A stretch of 64,000 bases of DNA from Actinacidiphila bryophytorum (GCF_016916835.1 NZ_JAFFIX010000001.1:682001-746000); one strand, 5' to 3'. Shown: positions 52,939-62,018, numbered from the stretch's first letter. Program-made: numbers and translations. The notes: generated by a model not told the origin, from the sequence alone.

Positions 52939-54092
52939 ACCGACGGCGTACGAACACGGTGAACCGGCGGCGTACGAAGCGGAGCACGGCGGTCGCCGCC
53001 GCCGGGGCGCTGCTCGGCCTCACGCTCGGCGGCTGCTCCTTCGGCGGGGTGCAGAGCCTCCCGCTGCCCGGCGGCGCCGACCTCGGCAGCCACCCCTACA
53101 CCGTCAAGGCGCAGTTCGCCGACGTCCTCGACCTCGTACCGCAGGCGTCGGTCCGGGTCAACGACGTCGCCGTCGGCCGGGTCACCTCCATCCACGTCGC
53201 CGACGACGGCTGGTCCGCCCTGGTCACCATGAAGGTCAACGGCAAGGTCCGGCTGCCCGCCAACGCCTACGCGCACCTGGAGCAGTCCAGCCTGCTCGGC
53301 GAGAAGTACGTCCAGCTGTCCGCGCCGCCCGCCGGCGAGACCGCCCGCGGCAAGCTCGCCGGCGGCTCGGTCATCCCCACCTCGCACACCAACCGCAACC
53401 CCGAGGTCGAAGAGGTCTTCGGCGCCCTGTCGCTGCTGCTCAACGGCGGCGGCATCCAGCAGCTCAAGACCATCAGCACCGAGCTGAACAAGGCGCTGAC
53501 CGGCAACGAGCCCGAGGTGCGCGACATGCTCACCCAGGTCGACACCCTGGTCACCGACCTGGACACGCACAAGCAGGACATCACCGACGCGCTCGACGGC
53601 GTCAACCAGCTCTCCGCCACCCTCGCCGTCCGCGACCAGAAGATCGGCACCGTGCTGACCGGGCTGAGCCCCGGCCTGAAAGTGCTCGACCAGCAGCGCG
53701 GGTCGCTGGTCACCATGCTGCGGGCGCTCGACACCCTCTCCGGCGTCGCGGTGGACACCGTCAACCAGAGCAAGGACGACATGGTCGCCGACATCCAGGC
53801 CCTCGCGCCGACCCTGCAACGGCTCGCCGACTCGGGCAAGGACCTGCCCGACTCGCTCCAGGTGCTGCTGACCTACCCCTTCACCGACGAGGTCCTCAAC
53901 GGCGTCAAGGGCGACTACCTCAACGTCTACCTCGACCTGACCGCCGCCCCCGGCACCCGGCTCATCCCGACGCTCAAGTCCCAGGACAACACCTACGACC
54001 AGGGCGCCCAGCCGCTGAGCAAGAAGAACACCATCCCCAAGGGGCTGCCGCTGCCGCTGCCCACGGTCACCACCACCGCCGGGGGCCGCTGA
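52935..54092 (+). CDS. mceE: Mce family lipoprotein E
   Basis: 385 aa. Basic start (MNRRRTNTVNRRRTKR), signal peptide and lipobox TLGGC (Cys about residue 34), so this chain is lipid-anchored as in the LprK-type fifth Mce protein. MCE domain: LDLVPQASVRVNDVAVGRVT and HLEQSSLLGEKYVQLSA. Helical region follows. Shares TGATG with mceF. Confidence 0.92.
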   Translation: MNRRRTNTVNRRRTKRSTAVAAAGALLGLTLGGCSFGGVQSLPLPGGADLGSHPYTVKAQFADVLDLVPQASVRVNDVAVGRVTSIHVADDGWSALVTMKVNGKVRLPANAYAHLEQSSLLGEKYVQLSAPPAGETARGKLAGGSVIPTSHTNRNPEVEEVFGALSLLLNGGGIQQLKTISTELNKALTGNEPEVRDMLTQVDTLVTDLDTHKQDITDALDGVNQLSATLAVRDQKIGTVLTGLSPGLKVLDQQRGSLVTMLRALDTLSGVAVDTVNQSKDDMVADIQALAPTLQRLADSGKDLPDSLQVLLTYPFTDEVLNGVKGDYLNVYLDLTAAPGTRLIPTLKSQDNTYDQGAQPLSKKNTIPKGLPLPLPTVTTTAGGR

Positions 54093-55375
54093 TGCTGACC
54101 AGGGCCACCGTCGTCAAGAACATCGCCTTCCTGCTCGTCGCCGTGCTCGTGATCGGCTACGCCGGGGTCCGCTACGCCGACCTCGGCCGCTACGTCGGGC
54201 TGCGCGGCTACTACACCGTCAAGGTCGAACTGCCCGAGGCGGGCGGCCTGTTCGAGCACTCCGACGTCACCTACCGGGGCGTCTCGGTCGGCCGGGTCGG
54301 CCCCATCCGGCTCACCGCCGACGGCGTCGAGGCGTCGCTGCGCATCAACAACTCCGCGCCCGACATCCCCGCGCACCTCCAGGCGGTCGTCGCCAGCCTG
54401 TCCGCGGTCGGCGAGCAGTACATCGACCTGCGGCCCAGCACCGGCAACGGCCCCTATCTGCACGACGGTTCACGCGTCGACCAGGCCGACACGCAGATCC
54501 CCGCACCGGTCACCAACCTGCTCACCAGCGTCAACGACCTGGCGGCGTCCGTCCCGCTGAACTCGCTGCGCACCGTCGTCGACGAGTTCGGCCAGGCCTT
54601 CAACGGGCAGGCCGACAACCTCCAGTCGCTGCTGGACTCCAGCGGCCACTTCATCTCCGCCGCCGACACCAACCTGCCCACCGACACCCAGCTGATGGTC
54701 GACGGCCAGACCGTGCTGCGCACCCAGGCCGACGAGGGGGCCGCCATCAAGTCCTTCGCGGACAGCGCCAACCAGCTCGCCGCCCAGCTCAACTCCTCCG
54801 ACACCGACCTGCGCCGGCTGATCGCCGCGGCACCCGAGGCGGCCACCCAGGTCAGCGCGCTGCTGCGGGACGTCGGACCGCAGCTGAGCGTCGTGCTGGC
54901 CAACCTGCTCACCACCTCCGACATCGCCGCCACCCGGCAGCGCGGCATCGAGGAGTTCCTGGTGACAGTGCCCGCCGTGGCCGCCGCGGGCTCCACCGCC
55001 GTCAGCCCCAAGGGCCTGCGCTTCGGCATGGCGGTCACCTTCTTCGCCCCGCTGCCCTGCACCTCCGGATACGGCGGCACCACCTACCGCAACGGCACCG
55101 ACACCAGTGCGCCCGCCACCGCCTTCAACACCGCGGCCCGCTGCACCGCCCCCGCCTCCAGCGGCACCGACGTGCGCGGCAGCGCGCACGCGCCGTCCGG
55201 GGGCGCCCTGCCGCCGCCCGCCGAACCCGGCTCCGTCCTGCCCACGCACTCCGGCACCGGCGGCACGCCCTATGCGGCCCCGTCCGGCCCCGCCCTGCCC
55301 GGTGCGCTCGGCCTGCCCGCACTGCCGTCCGACAGCCCCACCGGGCTGGCCGGCCTGCTGGGGGTGCGGCCATGA
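54092..55375 (+). CDS. mceF: Mce family protein F
   Basis: 427 aa. N-terminal helix (IAFLLVAVLVIGYAGVRYAD), MCE domain with AGGLFEHSDVTYRGVSVGRV and ASLSAVGEQYIDLRP, helical tunnel region, and a long Pro/Ser/Gly/Ala tail (~residues 345-427), longer than in the other five. The start overlaps the mceE stop (TGATG). Confidence 0.92.
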   Translation: MLTRATVVKNIAFLLVAVLVIGYAGVRYADLGRYVGLRGYYTVKVELPEAGGLFEHSDVTYRGVSVGRVGPIRLTADGVEASLRINNSAPDIPAHLQAVVASLSAVGEQYIDLRPSTGNGPYLHDGSRVDQADTQIPAPVTNLLTSVNDLAASVPLNSLRTVVDEFGQAFNGQADNLQSLLDSSGHFISAADTNLPTDTQLMVDGQTVLRTQADEGAAIKSFADSANQLAAQLNSSDTDLRRLIAAAPEAATQVSALLRDVGPQLSVVLANLLTTSDIAATRQRGIEEFLVTVPAVAAAGSTAVSPKGLRFGMAVTFFAPLPCTSGYGGTTYRNGTDTSAPATAFNTAARCTAPASSGTDVRGSAHAPSGGALPPPAEPGSVLPTHSGTGGTPYAAPSGPALPGALGLPALPSDSPTGLAGLLGVRP

Positions 55376-55893
55376 GGCTCCCGCGGCTCCTTCGCGGCCG
55401 GGCGGCCGGGTGGACCGCCGCCTGGACGGTCGCCGCGGTCGTCTGCGCGCTCGGCGCGTGGTCGTACGCCGACACCCGCGGCGACGACGCGCTCAGCTAC
55501 GGCAAGGCGCGGGACGCCGCACTCGCCGACGGGCAGCGCGACATCGCGCTGCTCAACACGGTCGACGCCGCCCACGCCGACGCGGACCTCGGCCGGTGGC
55601 TCACGGTCACCGCCGGCCCGCTGCACGACCGGATGGCCGGTACGCACACCGCGGACGCGGCCACCCTCAAGCAGTCGGGCACCTCCACCCGCGGCACCGT
55701 CACCGACGCGGCCGTCACGGAACTCGACACCAGGGCGGGCACGGCCAAGCTCGTCGCCACCGTCCAGGTCCGCGTGACCCCGGCCACGGGCACGCCCACC
55801 ACCGACCGCAAACGCTTCGAAGCGGGCCTGTCCCGCACCCCGGGCGGCTGGAAGCTCACCGCCCTGACGGCCGTACCGGTCGGTGCGAGTTGA
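55372..55893 (+). CDS. Mce-associated membrane protein 1
   Basis: 173 aa with one N-terminal membrane helix (WTAAWTVAAVVCALGAWSYA) and an extracytoplasmic alpha+beta domain ending WKLTALTAVPVG. This small-anchor plus NTF2-like fold is that of Mas proteins found after mce operons, thought to stabilise the transporter. ATGA overlap with mceF. Confidence 0.82.
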   Translation: MRLPRLLRGRAAGWTAAWTVAAVVCALGAWSYADTRGDDALSYGKARDAALADGQRDIALLNTVDAAHADADLGRWLTVTAGPLHDRMAGTHTADAATLKQSGTSTRGTVTDAAVTELDTRAGTAKLVATVQVRVTPATGTPTTDRKRFEAGLSRTPGGWKLTALTAVPVGAS

Positions 55894-55913
55894 CTCCGCA
55901 GGAGGGCACCCGG

Positions 55914-56720
55914 ATGAAGACGAAGACCCCGCTCGGGGAGGACACGGCCGCCGAAGCCCCGCCGCCCGCGGCGGGCGGCGACGTCCCGGCGCGGGACGGC
56001 GCAGGTGCCGGTGCGGCCGCCGGACCGCCCGCCGCCGGCGACGCTCCGGCGCCGGACGGCGCGGAGACCGCGCGCCCCGCGGACGAGCCCGCCTCAGACG
56101 CCGCGCCCGCCCCGTCCGCCGCGGACGGCGATCCGGCCGAGGAAGCCGACCGCAGCCGGCGGCGCCTGCCCTGGCCGGGCGTCCTGCGCGGAAGGCGGCC
56201 CGCGCTGCCGCGGGCCGTACGGGCCAACCCGCTGCGTGCCGCCGCCGTCGCGGGGATCGCCCTGCTGCTGCTGGCCGGCGGCGGACTCGGTTACGCGGCA
56301 CAGCAGTTGAAGGACCCGGGCGCGGCCCGCAACCACGCACTCACCGACACCGAGGCCACCAGCCGGCTCACCGGCGACGTCAGCGACGCGCTGAGCCGGA
56401 TCTTCGCGTACACGCCCGACGACACCCAGACCACCGCCCAGGCGGCCCGCGACCTGCTGGAGGGCGCGGCGGCACAGCAGTACCAGACGCTCTTCACGCA
56501 GATCCGGCAGCAGGTCGCCGACCAGCGGCTGACCCTGAGCACCCGGGTGGTGCGGGCCGGCGTCGTCTCGCTCACCGGCGACCGCGCCCGGCTGCTGGTC
56601 TTCCTCGACCAGACCGCCCAGCGCGCCGGCGACACCGCCACCACCGCGGCGGCCCAACTCTCGGTCAGCGCCCACCTGGTGGGCGGCCACTGGCGGATCA
56701 GCGACCTCAAGGCCCGGTAG
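55914..56720 (+). CDS. Mce-associated membrane protein 2
   Basis: 268 aa from ATG 55914 (GGAGG upstream). About 95 residues of Ala/Pro/Asp-rich disordered cytoplasmic region, a basic stretch, a membrane helix (AAAVAGIALLLLAGGGLGYA), then a Mas-type domain (ATSRLTGDVSDALSRIFAYT, TLSTRVVRAGVVSLTGDRAR, HWRISDLKAR). Paralogous to the fourth Mas gene. Confidence 0.82.
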   Translation: MKTKTPLGEDTAAEAPPPAAGGDVPARDGAGAGAAAGPPAAGDAPAPDGAETARPADEPASDAAPAPSAADGDPAEEADRSRRRLPWPGVLRGRRPALPRAVRANPLRAAAVAGIALLLLAGGGLGYAAQQLKDPGAARNHALTDTEATSRLTGDVSDALSRIFAYTPDDTQTTAQAARDLLEGAAAQQYQTLFTQIRQQVADQRLTLSTRVVRAGVVSLTGDRARLLVFLDQTAQRAGDTATTAAAQLSVSAHLVGGHWRISDLKAR

Positions 56721-56731
56721 GAGAAGCCCCG

Positions 56732-57355
56732 ATGGCACGTATGCAGCGTATGCAGTCCCCGCGTGTGCAGTCCGTCCTCCGGCGCCGTCCGCGCCGCCCC
56801 CTGCTCGCGGTCGCGCTCACCCTCGCGGTGGCCGCGGCCGTCGCCGCCGCGCTGACCGGCTGGTCCTGGTACGGCGCCGCCCACGACGGCGACGCCTCCT
56901 TCGCCCGCAGCCGCGACGCCGTCCTCGCGGCCGGCGAGCAGGCCGTGCAGAACCTCAACACCCTCGACCACAACGACCTCGACCACGGGTTGGACATCTG
57001 GGAGGCCTCGACCACCGGCGACCTGCACAGCCAACTCACCCAGGGGCGTACCGACTTCGCCAAGCAGGTGCAGCAGGCGCAGACCGTCAGCACCGCCAAG
57101 GTGCTGTCCGGCGCGGTCACGGAACTGGACACCAGGACCGGCAAGGCCAGCGTGATGGTCGCGCTGCGGATCACCGTCCAGGCGCCCAAGGCCAAGCCCG
57201 CCGTCAAGGAGAGCCGGATGCTCGGCGAGCTGACCAGGACCGCGGACGGCTGGAAGCTCAGCGCGCTCGGCCAGGCGCCGACGGGCGACAGCGCCCCCGA
57301 GGCGACGGCCCCCGCCCCCACGTCCACCACGCCGCAGCCCACCGCGGGCCACTGA
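56732..57355 (+). CDS. Mce-associated membrane protein 3
   Basis: 207 aa from ATG 56732 (GGAG upstream, 11 bp after the previous stop). Very basic N-terminus (RRRPRRP), membrane helix (LLAVALTLAVAAAVAAALTG), Mas domain sharing SRDAVLAAGEQAVQNLNTLD and AVTELDTRTGKASVMVALRI with Mas 1, and a Thr/Pro tail. Confidence 0.82.
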   Translation: MARMQRMQSPRVQSVLRRRPRRPLLAVALTLAVAAAVAAALTGWSWYGAAHDGDASFARSRDAVLAAGEQAVQNLNTLDHNDLDHGLDIWEASTTGDLHSQLTQGRTDFAKQVQQAQTVSTAKVLSGAVTELDTRTGKASVMVALRITVQAPKAKPAVKESRMLGELTRTADGWKLSALGQAPTGDSAPEATAPAPTSTTPQPTAGH

Positions 57356-57383
57356 CGCCGTTACGCGAGAGGACCGACGCGCC

Positions 57384-58082
57384 ATGTCGACCACCCGTCA
57401 TCTGATCAACCGGCAGCGCAGGCTCGCCGCGGTGTCCGCGGCGGCGGAGGAGCGGACGGGGGAGCGTACGGTACGCCCGGCGCCCGCACCGGGCCGGGCG
57501 CGTACCCGTACCGCCGCCGCCGTGGACGTAACCCCCGCCGCCGACCTGCCGCGCAAGGCGCCCGCGCGCCCCTTCCCGCTCGCCGTCACCGTGCTGGCCG
57601 TGCTCGCCGTCCTGCTCGGCGGCTTCGCCGCGGTCGCCGCAAGCCGGGCCTCCGCCCTGCACGGCACCGTCGCCACCCACAACACCGCGCTCACCGACAC
57701 CGCCCGCACCAGCGAGGTCAAGGGCCAGATCGCCGAGGCGGTGAACGCCGTCTTCTCCTACGACTACGCCGACACCGCCCGCACCGACACCGCCGCCCGG
57801 CGGCTGCTCACCGGAAAGGCCGTACAGCAGTACGCGTCCATGCTCGCCGAGGTGCGCGCCCAGGCCCCGGCGCAGAAACTGGTGCTGACCACCACCGTGA
57901 CCGACACCGGCGTCGAGACCATCGACGGCGACCGCGCGCACGTCCTGGTCTTCGCCGACCAGCGCAACACCAGTACGGCCGAGGCGGGCGCCGGCAGCAC
58001 CTACGCCGCCGCCATGTTCGCGGTGGACGCCGTCCGCCAGGACGGCACGTGGAAGATCGCCTCGATCGACACCTTCGGCTGA
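57384..58082 (+). CDS. Mce-associated membrane protein 4
   Basis: 232 aa from ATG 57384 (AGAGGACCGACGCGCC upstream). Basic, Ala/Pro-rich cytoplasmic part, membrane helix (LAVTVLAVLAVLLGGFAAVA), and a Mas domain closest to Mas 2 (NAVFSYDYADTARTDTAARR, GVETIDGDRAHVLVFADQRN). Last gene of the mce operon; a 129-bp gap separates it from glnA2. Confidence 0.82.
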   Translation: MSTTRHLINRQRRLAAVSAAAEERTGERTVRPAPAPGRARTRTAAAVDVTPAADLPRKAPARPFPLAVTVLAVLAVLLGGFAAVAASRASALHGTVATHNTALTDTARTSEVKGQIAEAVNAVFSYDYADTARTDTAARRLLTGKAVQQYASMLAEVRAQAPAQKLVLTTTVTDTGVETIDGDRAHVLVFADQRNTSTAEAGAGSTYAAAMFAVDAVRQDGTWKIASIDTFG

Positions 58083-58211
58083 GGCCTCGCAGCAGGCACT
58101 ATGGGGGTGAGCCGCGACTGCAACGCACCCGAAACGGTGTGATGCAATGCTCATGATCCCCCGCCCGGACCAGGCCGGGGAGCGGTGCCTGACCGGCGAG
58201 GATGGATGGAT

Positions 58212-59573
58212 ATGGATAAGCAGCAGGAGTTCGTTCTCCGGACCCTGGAGGAGCGGGACATCCGCTTCGTACGGCTGTGGTTCACCGACGTACTCGGCTA
58301 CCTCAAGTCGGTCGCCGTCGCCCCCGCCGAGCTGGAACAGGCGTTCGACGAGGGTATCGGCTTCGACGGCTCCGCCATCGAGGGCTTCGCCCGGGTGTAC
58401 GAGTCGGACATGATCGCCAAGCCCGACCCCGGCACCTTCCAGATCCTGCCCTGGCGCGCCGAGGGACCCGGCACCGCCCGGATGTTCTGCGACATCCTCA
58501 TGCCCGACGGCTCACCGTCCTACGCCGACCCGCGCTACGTCCTCAAGCGCGCCCTCGCCAAGACCTCCGACCTCGGCTTCACCTTCTACACGCACCCCGA
58601 GATCGAGTTCTACCTGCTCAAGGACAAGCCGCTGGACGGCGGCCGCCCCACCCCCGCCGACAACTCCGGCTACTTCGACCACACCCCGCAGAACATCGGC
58701 ATGGACTTCCGCCGCCAGGCCATCACCATGTTGGAGTCGATGGGCATCTCGGTGGAGTTCTCCCACCACGAGGGCGCCCCCGGCCAGCAGGAGATCGACC
58801 TGCGGTACGCCGACGCGCTGTCCACCGCCGACAACGTCATGACCTTCCGGCTGGTCATGAAGCAGGTCGCCCTGGAGCAGGGTGTGCACGCCACCTTCAT
58901 GCCCAAGCCGTTCTCCGAGTTCCCCGGCTCCGGCATGCACACCCACCTGTCCCTCTTCGAGGGCGACCGCAACGCCTTCTACGAGTCCGGCGCCGAGTTC
59001 CAGCTCTCCAAGGTCGGCCGGTCCTTCATCGCCGGCCTGCTGCGGCACGCCGGCGAGATCTCCGCGGTCACCAACCAGTGGGTCAACTCCTACAAGCGCA
59101 TCTGGGGCGGCTCCCAGCGCACCGCCGGCGCCGGCGGCGAGGCCCCCTCGTACATCTGCTGGGGCCACAACAACCGCTCCGCGCTCATCCGTGTCCCCAT
59201 GTACAAGCCCGGCAAGACCGGCTCCACCCGCGTCGAGGTCCGCTCCCTCGACTCCGGCGCCAACCCCTACCTGTCCTACGCCGTCCTCCTGGCCGCCGGC
59301 ATGAAGGGCATCCAGGACGGCTACGAACTCCCCCCCGGCGCCGACGACGACGTCTGGGCACTCTCCGACTCCGAACGCCGCGCCCTCGGCATCGAACCCC
59401 TCCCGCAGAACCTCGGCGAGGCGATCGACCTGATGCAGCGCAGCGAACTCGTCGCCGAGACCCTGGGCGAGCACGTCTTCGACTTCTTCCTGCGCAACAA
59501 GAAGCAGGAGTGGGAGGAGTACCGCTCCGAGGTCACGGCCTTCGAGCTGCGGAAGAACCTGCCGGTGCTGTAG
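58212..59573 (+). CDS. glnA2: Glutamine synthetase-like gamma-glutamylpolyamine synthetase GlnA2
   Basis: 453 aa, the length of S. coelicolor GlnA2 (SCO2241), which it matches closely as I recall it (MDKQQEFVLRTLEERDIRFV start, LRKNLPVL end). GS fold motifs: GFDGSAIEGFARV, EIEFYLL, FMPKPFSEFPGSGMHTHLSL, and NNRSALIRVP. The Tyr adenylylation site of GlnA is not present. GlnA2 has been reported to glutamylate polyamines rather than ammonia, feeding polyamine breakdown. ATG 58212 and the in-frame ATG 58206 are both possible starts. Confidence 0.93.
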   Translation: MDKQQEFVLRTLEERDIRFVRLWFTDVLGYLKSVAVAPAELEQAFDEGIGFDGSAIEGFARVYESDMIAKPDPGTFQILPWRAEGPGTARMFCDILMPDGSPSYADPRYVLKRALAKTSDLGFTFYTHPEIEFYLLKDKPLDGGRPTPADNSGYFDHTPQNIGMDFRRQAITMLESMGISVEFSHHEGAPGQQEIDLRYADALSTADNVMTFRLVMKQVALEQGVHATFMPKPFSEFPGSGMHTHLSLFEGDRNAFYESGAEFQLSKVGRSFIAGLLRHAGEISAVTNQWVNSYKRIWGGSQRTAGAGGEAPSYICWGHNNRSALIRVPMYKPGKTGSTRVEVRSLDSGANPYLSYAVLLAAGMKGIQDGYELPPGADDDVWALSDSERRALGIEPLPQNLGEAIDLMQRSELVAETLGEHVFDFFLRNKKQEWEEYRSEVTAFELRKNLPVL

Positions 59574-59587
59574 CGGTCTTCGGACGG

Positions 59588-59850
59588 CTGACGACGTGCG
59601 GGGGGTGCGGGCGGGCGGTGGCGACCCGGGTGGACGACTGCGGATCGTGGCAGACGGTGTGGCTGGAGCCCGACGCGGTCGTACGCCGTCCTTCCGGGCC
59701 TCCGGCCGGTCCGCCCACCGGAATGCTCCCCGAGGGCGTTCTGCGTGACGACTGCTCCCCCTACCCCTGGCACCCGCTGACGCCCCACCACGAGGCCTTC
59801 GTGAACACCCTGGTCCGGCGGCCCGACGTGCGTACGTCCTGGTTGCGACG
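59588..59850 (+). other. Possible decayed small zinc-ribbon-like gene
   Basis: The 327-bp gap after glnA2 holds, in one frame, a protein-like stretch: TTCGGCGRAVATRVDDCGSW, WLEPDAVVRR, then LPEGVLRDDCSPYPWHPLTP and HHEAFVNTLV. A CxxC pair, further cysteines and HxxxxPHHE-like residues look selected. But there is no ATG or GTG start (only CTG 59588), and the frame runs on without a stop into low-complexity Arg/Gly antisense sequence. A frameshifted or start-less remnant is the best guess. Confidence 0.3.
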
Positions 59851-59900
59851 GCGCCGCCGGCCGAGCTGGCCGGGGCCAGGACGGGGCAGGGCCGGCGGGG

Positions 59901-60527
59901 TCAGGAGGCGGGGAGTTCGGTGGCGCCGAGGGCGAAGTCGAAGTTGCCCACGCCGTGGTTTGCGAGGCTCACTGTCAGGAGGCCGGCTCCTTCCAGCCAG
60001 TGGGACATCTTCAGGGGGCCGGCGTCCAGGGGGCGCAGGCCCAGGGTCTTGACGAAGGTCTCGACGCTTGCCTTCGCCTGGGGGTCATCGCCGGCGAGGA
60101 AGATGTCGGGGCGGCCTTTTTCCAGGACGTGGCGGAAGACGGTGTTGAAGGCCTTCACCACGGCGGTGCCGGCCGGGGCGGCCTTGGCGGCTTCCTGGGC
60201 GGTGGAGGTCCCCTCGGGGTGGGCGAGCCCGTCGAAGGAGGCGTTGAAGGGGTTGCTGATGTCGACGACGACCTTGCCCGCGAGCGCGTCGCCGTACTGG
60301 GTGACGGCCGGTACGACGGCGGTGTGGAGCAGGGCGACGATGACGATGTCCCCGGCCGGGGCGGTGGCCCATTCTCCCGTCGTGGCGCCGCCGCCGAGGG
60401 CCTCGGCGAGGTCGGCGGCCTTGGACCGGTCACGGCCCATGACCTCGACGGTGTTGCCGCCCGCCAGCGCCCGCGCGCCGATGGTGCGCGCCATGTTCCC
60501 GGTGCCGATGATGGTGATGCTGCTCAT
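59901..60527 (-). CDS. NADP-binding oxidoreductase of the F420-reductase-like family
   Basis: 208 aa. Rossmann motif ITIIGTGNMARTIGARALAGG, then the NADP phosphate-site MGRDRSKAADL and VVVDISNPFNASFDG, which resemble F420:NADP oxidoreductase and its YdfN/STEAP-like relatives. Much shorter and more divergent than NpdG at 14.1 kb. It is the second gene after an SDR, 34 bp apart, in a cluster controlled by a divergent TetR gene. Substrate unknown. Confidence 0.8.
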   Translation of the reverse strand: MSSITIIGTGNMARTIGARALAGGNTVEVMGRDRSKAADLAEALGGGATTGEWATAPAGDIVIVALLHTAVVPAVTQYGDALAGKVVVDISNPFNASFDGLAHPEGTSTAQEAAKAAPAGTAVVKAFNTVFRHVLEKGRPDIFLAGDDPQAKASVETFVKTLGLRPLDAGPLKMSHWLEGAGLLTVSLANHGVGNFDFALGATELPAS

Positions 60528-60561
60528 GAGGTGTCCTGACCTGGTGGTGTGACGTGCCGGT

Positions 60562-61296
60562 TCAGAGTGCGGTGGTGCCGCCGTCGGCGACGAGTTCCAT
60601 GCCGTTGACGTAGCTGGAGTCGTCGGAGGCGAGGAAGAGTGCGGCGCTGGCGATCTCGTCGGGGCTGCCCATCCGGCCGCGGGGGATGAGGGACTCGAAC
60701 TGGCGCTTGGTGGCCTCGTCGAAGAGTTCCTCCTGCTTGGCGGTGGCGACCTGGCCGGGGGTCAGGACGTTGACGCGGATGCGGCGGTCCCTGAGTTCGT
60801 TGAGCCAGACGCGCGCCCAGGCCTGCTGTACGGCCTTGCTGCCGGCGTAGACGCTCCAGCCGGGGAAGGCCCCGAGGGAGGCGTTGGAGCCGGTCATGAG
60901 GATGGAGCCGCCGTCGTTGAAGAGCGGGAGCGCCTTCTGGACGGTGAACAGCGTGCCGCGGGCGTTGAGCCCGAACCAGGTGTCGAACTGGGCCTCGGTG
61001 ATCTCGCCGAGCGGTGCGGGCTCGCCGCCGCCGGCGCTGGCCCAGAGCACGTCGATGCTGCCCTTCTCCCGCTTGACGGTGTCGTAGAGGCGGTCCAGGT
61101 CGTCCAGGTCGGCGGCGTCGCCCTGGACGCCGGTGACGTTGCGGCCGATCTGCCGTACGGCCGCGTCCAGGGCGTCCTGGCGTCGGCCGGTGACGAAGAC
61201 GTGCGCTCCCTCGTCGACGAACAGCTTCGCGCCGGCCAGCGCCATGCCGGCCGTGCCGCCGGTGATGACCGCAACCTTGCCGTCGAGCTTTCCCAC
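60562..61296 (-). CDS. SDR family oxidoreductase
   Basis: 244 aa classical short-chain dehydrogenase. Cofactor motif TGGTAGMALAGA (TGxxxGxG form with Met in place of the usual second-site Ile/Gly), NADP-type TGRRQDAL, catalytic serine in MTGSNASLG, and YAGSK for Tyr/Lys. C-terminal LVADGGTTAL is normal. Start GTG 61296 has GGGAGC 6 bases upstream; the open frame extends further but without a site. Substrate unknown. Confidence 0.9.
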   Translation of the reverse strand: MGKLDGKVAVITGGTAGMALAGAKLFVDEGAHVFVTGRRQDALDAAVRQIGRNVTGVQGDAADLDDLDRLYDTVKREKGSIDVLWASAGGGEPAPLGEITEAQFDTWFGLNARGTLFTVQKALPLFNDGGSILMTGSNASLGAFPGWSVYAGSKAVQQAWARVWLNELRDRRIRVNVLTPGQVATAKQEELFDEATKRQFESLIPRGRMGSPDEIASAALFLASDDSSYVNGMELVADGGTTAL

Positions 61297-61343
61297 AGTC
61301 GCTCCCTGGGGTCGGTGGTGCCGTGTGCACCCGGACGGCACTG

Positions 61344-61369
61344 TTAAGTACACCGCCCTGTGTGCTTAC
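61344..61369. promoter_or_regulatory. Candidate TetR operator between the SDR and TetR genes
   Basis: TTAAGTACAC (61344-61353) and GTGTGCTTAC (61360-61369) form an inverted repeat, 8 of 10 paired, 6-nt spacer. It lies 48 bp before the SDR start and 71 bp before the divergent regulator. A further GTACACCG at about 61402 repeats the half-site. Confidence 0.45.
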
Positions 61370-61439
61370 CGTACGGTGCGAGCTGCCGGGGCGCAAACTA
61401 TGTACACCGGTCGTTACCCGAAAGCGGTAGCATGGGCTC

Positions 61440-62018
61440 ATGACGGAGTTGGAGAAGGGCCCCACGGGCCGCCGCCGCGGCCGGGGCGCCCGCGAGCGCA
61501 TCCTCGGCGCGTCCCGGCAGCTGTTCCGCGAACAGGGCATCAACCGCACGGGCATGGACCAGCTCTGCGCCGAGGCACAGGTGTCCAAGCGCACCGCCTA
61601 CCAGCACTTCACCGGCAAGGACGAACTCGTCGCCGAGTACCTGCGCCAGTTCGACCCCGCCGTCATGTCCGGGGTCTTCGACCGCACCGACCTCACGCCC
61701 CGCGAACGGCTCCTGGCCGCGTTCGACATCCCGCCCACCACACCCCTGTGCCCCTACATCGGCGCCGCCGTCGAACTCCACGACCCGGAGCACCCGGCAT
61801 CGCAGTACGCGCGCGACTACAAGAAGGCCGTCGCCGCGCGGCTGGCCGGCGCCGCACGCGAAGCCGGCGCCGCCGACCCCGAGCAGCTCGGCGAGCAGCT
61901 CGCGCTGCTCCTCGACGGCGCCGCGGCCCGCACCCGCGTCCTCGATGCCGACGCCTTCCCCACCGCCGCCGCCGTCGCCGCCGTCCTGATCGACAGCGCG
62001 ATCCGCGCCACGGCCTAG
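61440..62018 (+). CDS. TetR family transcriptional regulator
   Basis: 192 aa. HTH region ILGASRQLFREQGINRTGMD then LCAEAQVSKRTAYQHFTGKD. C-terminal ligand domain with LALLLDGAAARTRV, like the SDR-linked TetR proteins of actinomycetes. Divergent from the SDR/F420-like pair with the dyad at 61344 between them. Its TAG stop shares CTAG with the convergent TolB-like gene. Confidence 0.9.
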   Translation: MTELEKGPTGRRRGRGARERILGASRQLFREQGINRTGMDQLCAEAQVSKRTAYQHFTGKDELVAEYLRQFDPAVMSGVFDRTDLTPRERLLAAFDIPPTTPLCPYIGAAVELHDPEHPASQYARDYKKAVAARLAGAAREAGAADPEQLGEQLALLLDGAAARTRVLDADAFPTAAAVAAVLIDSAIRATA

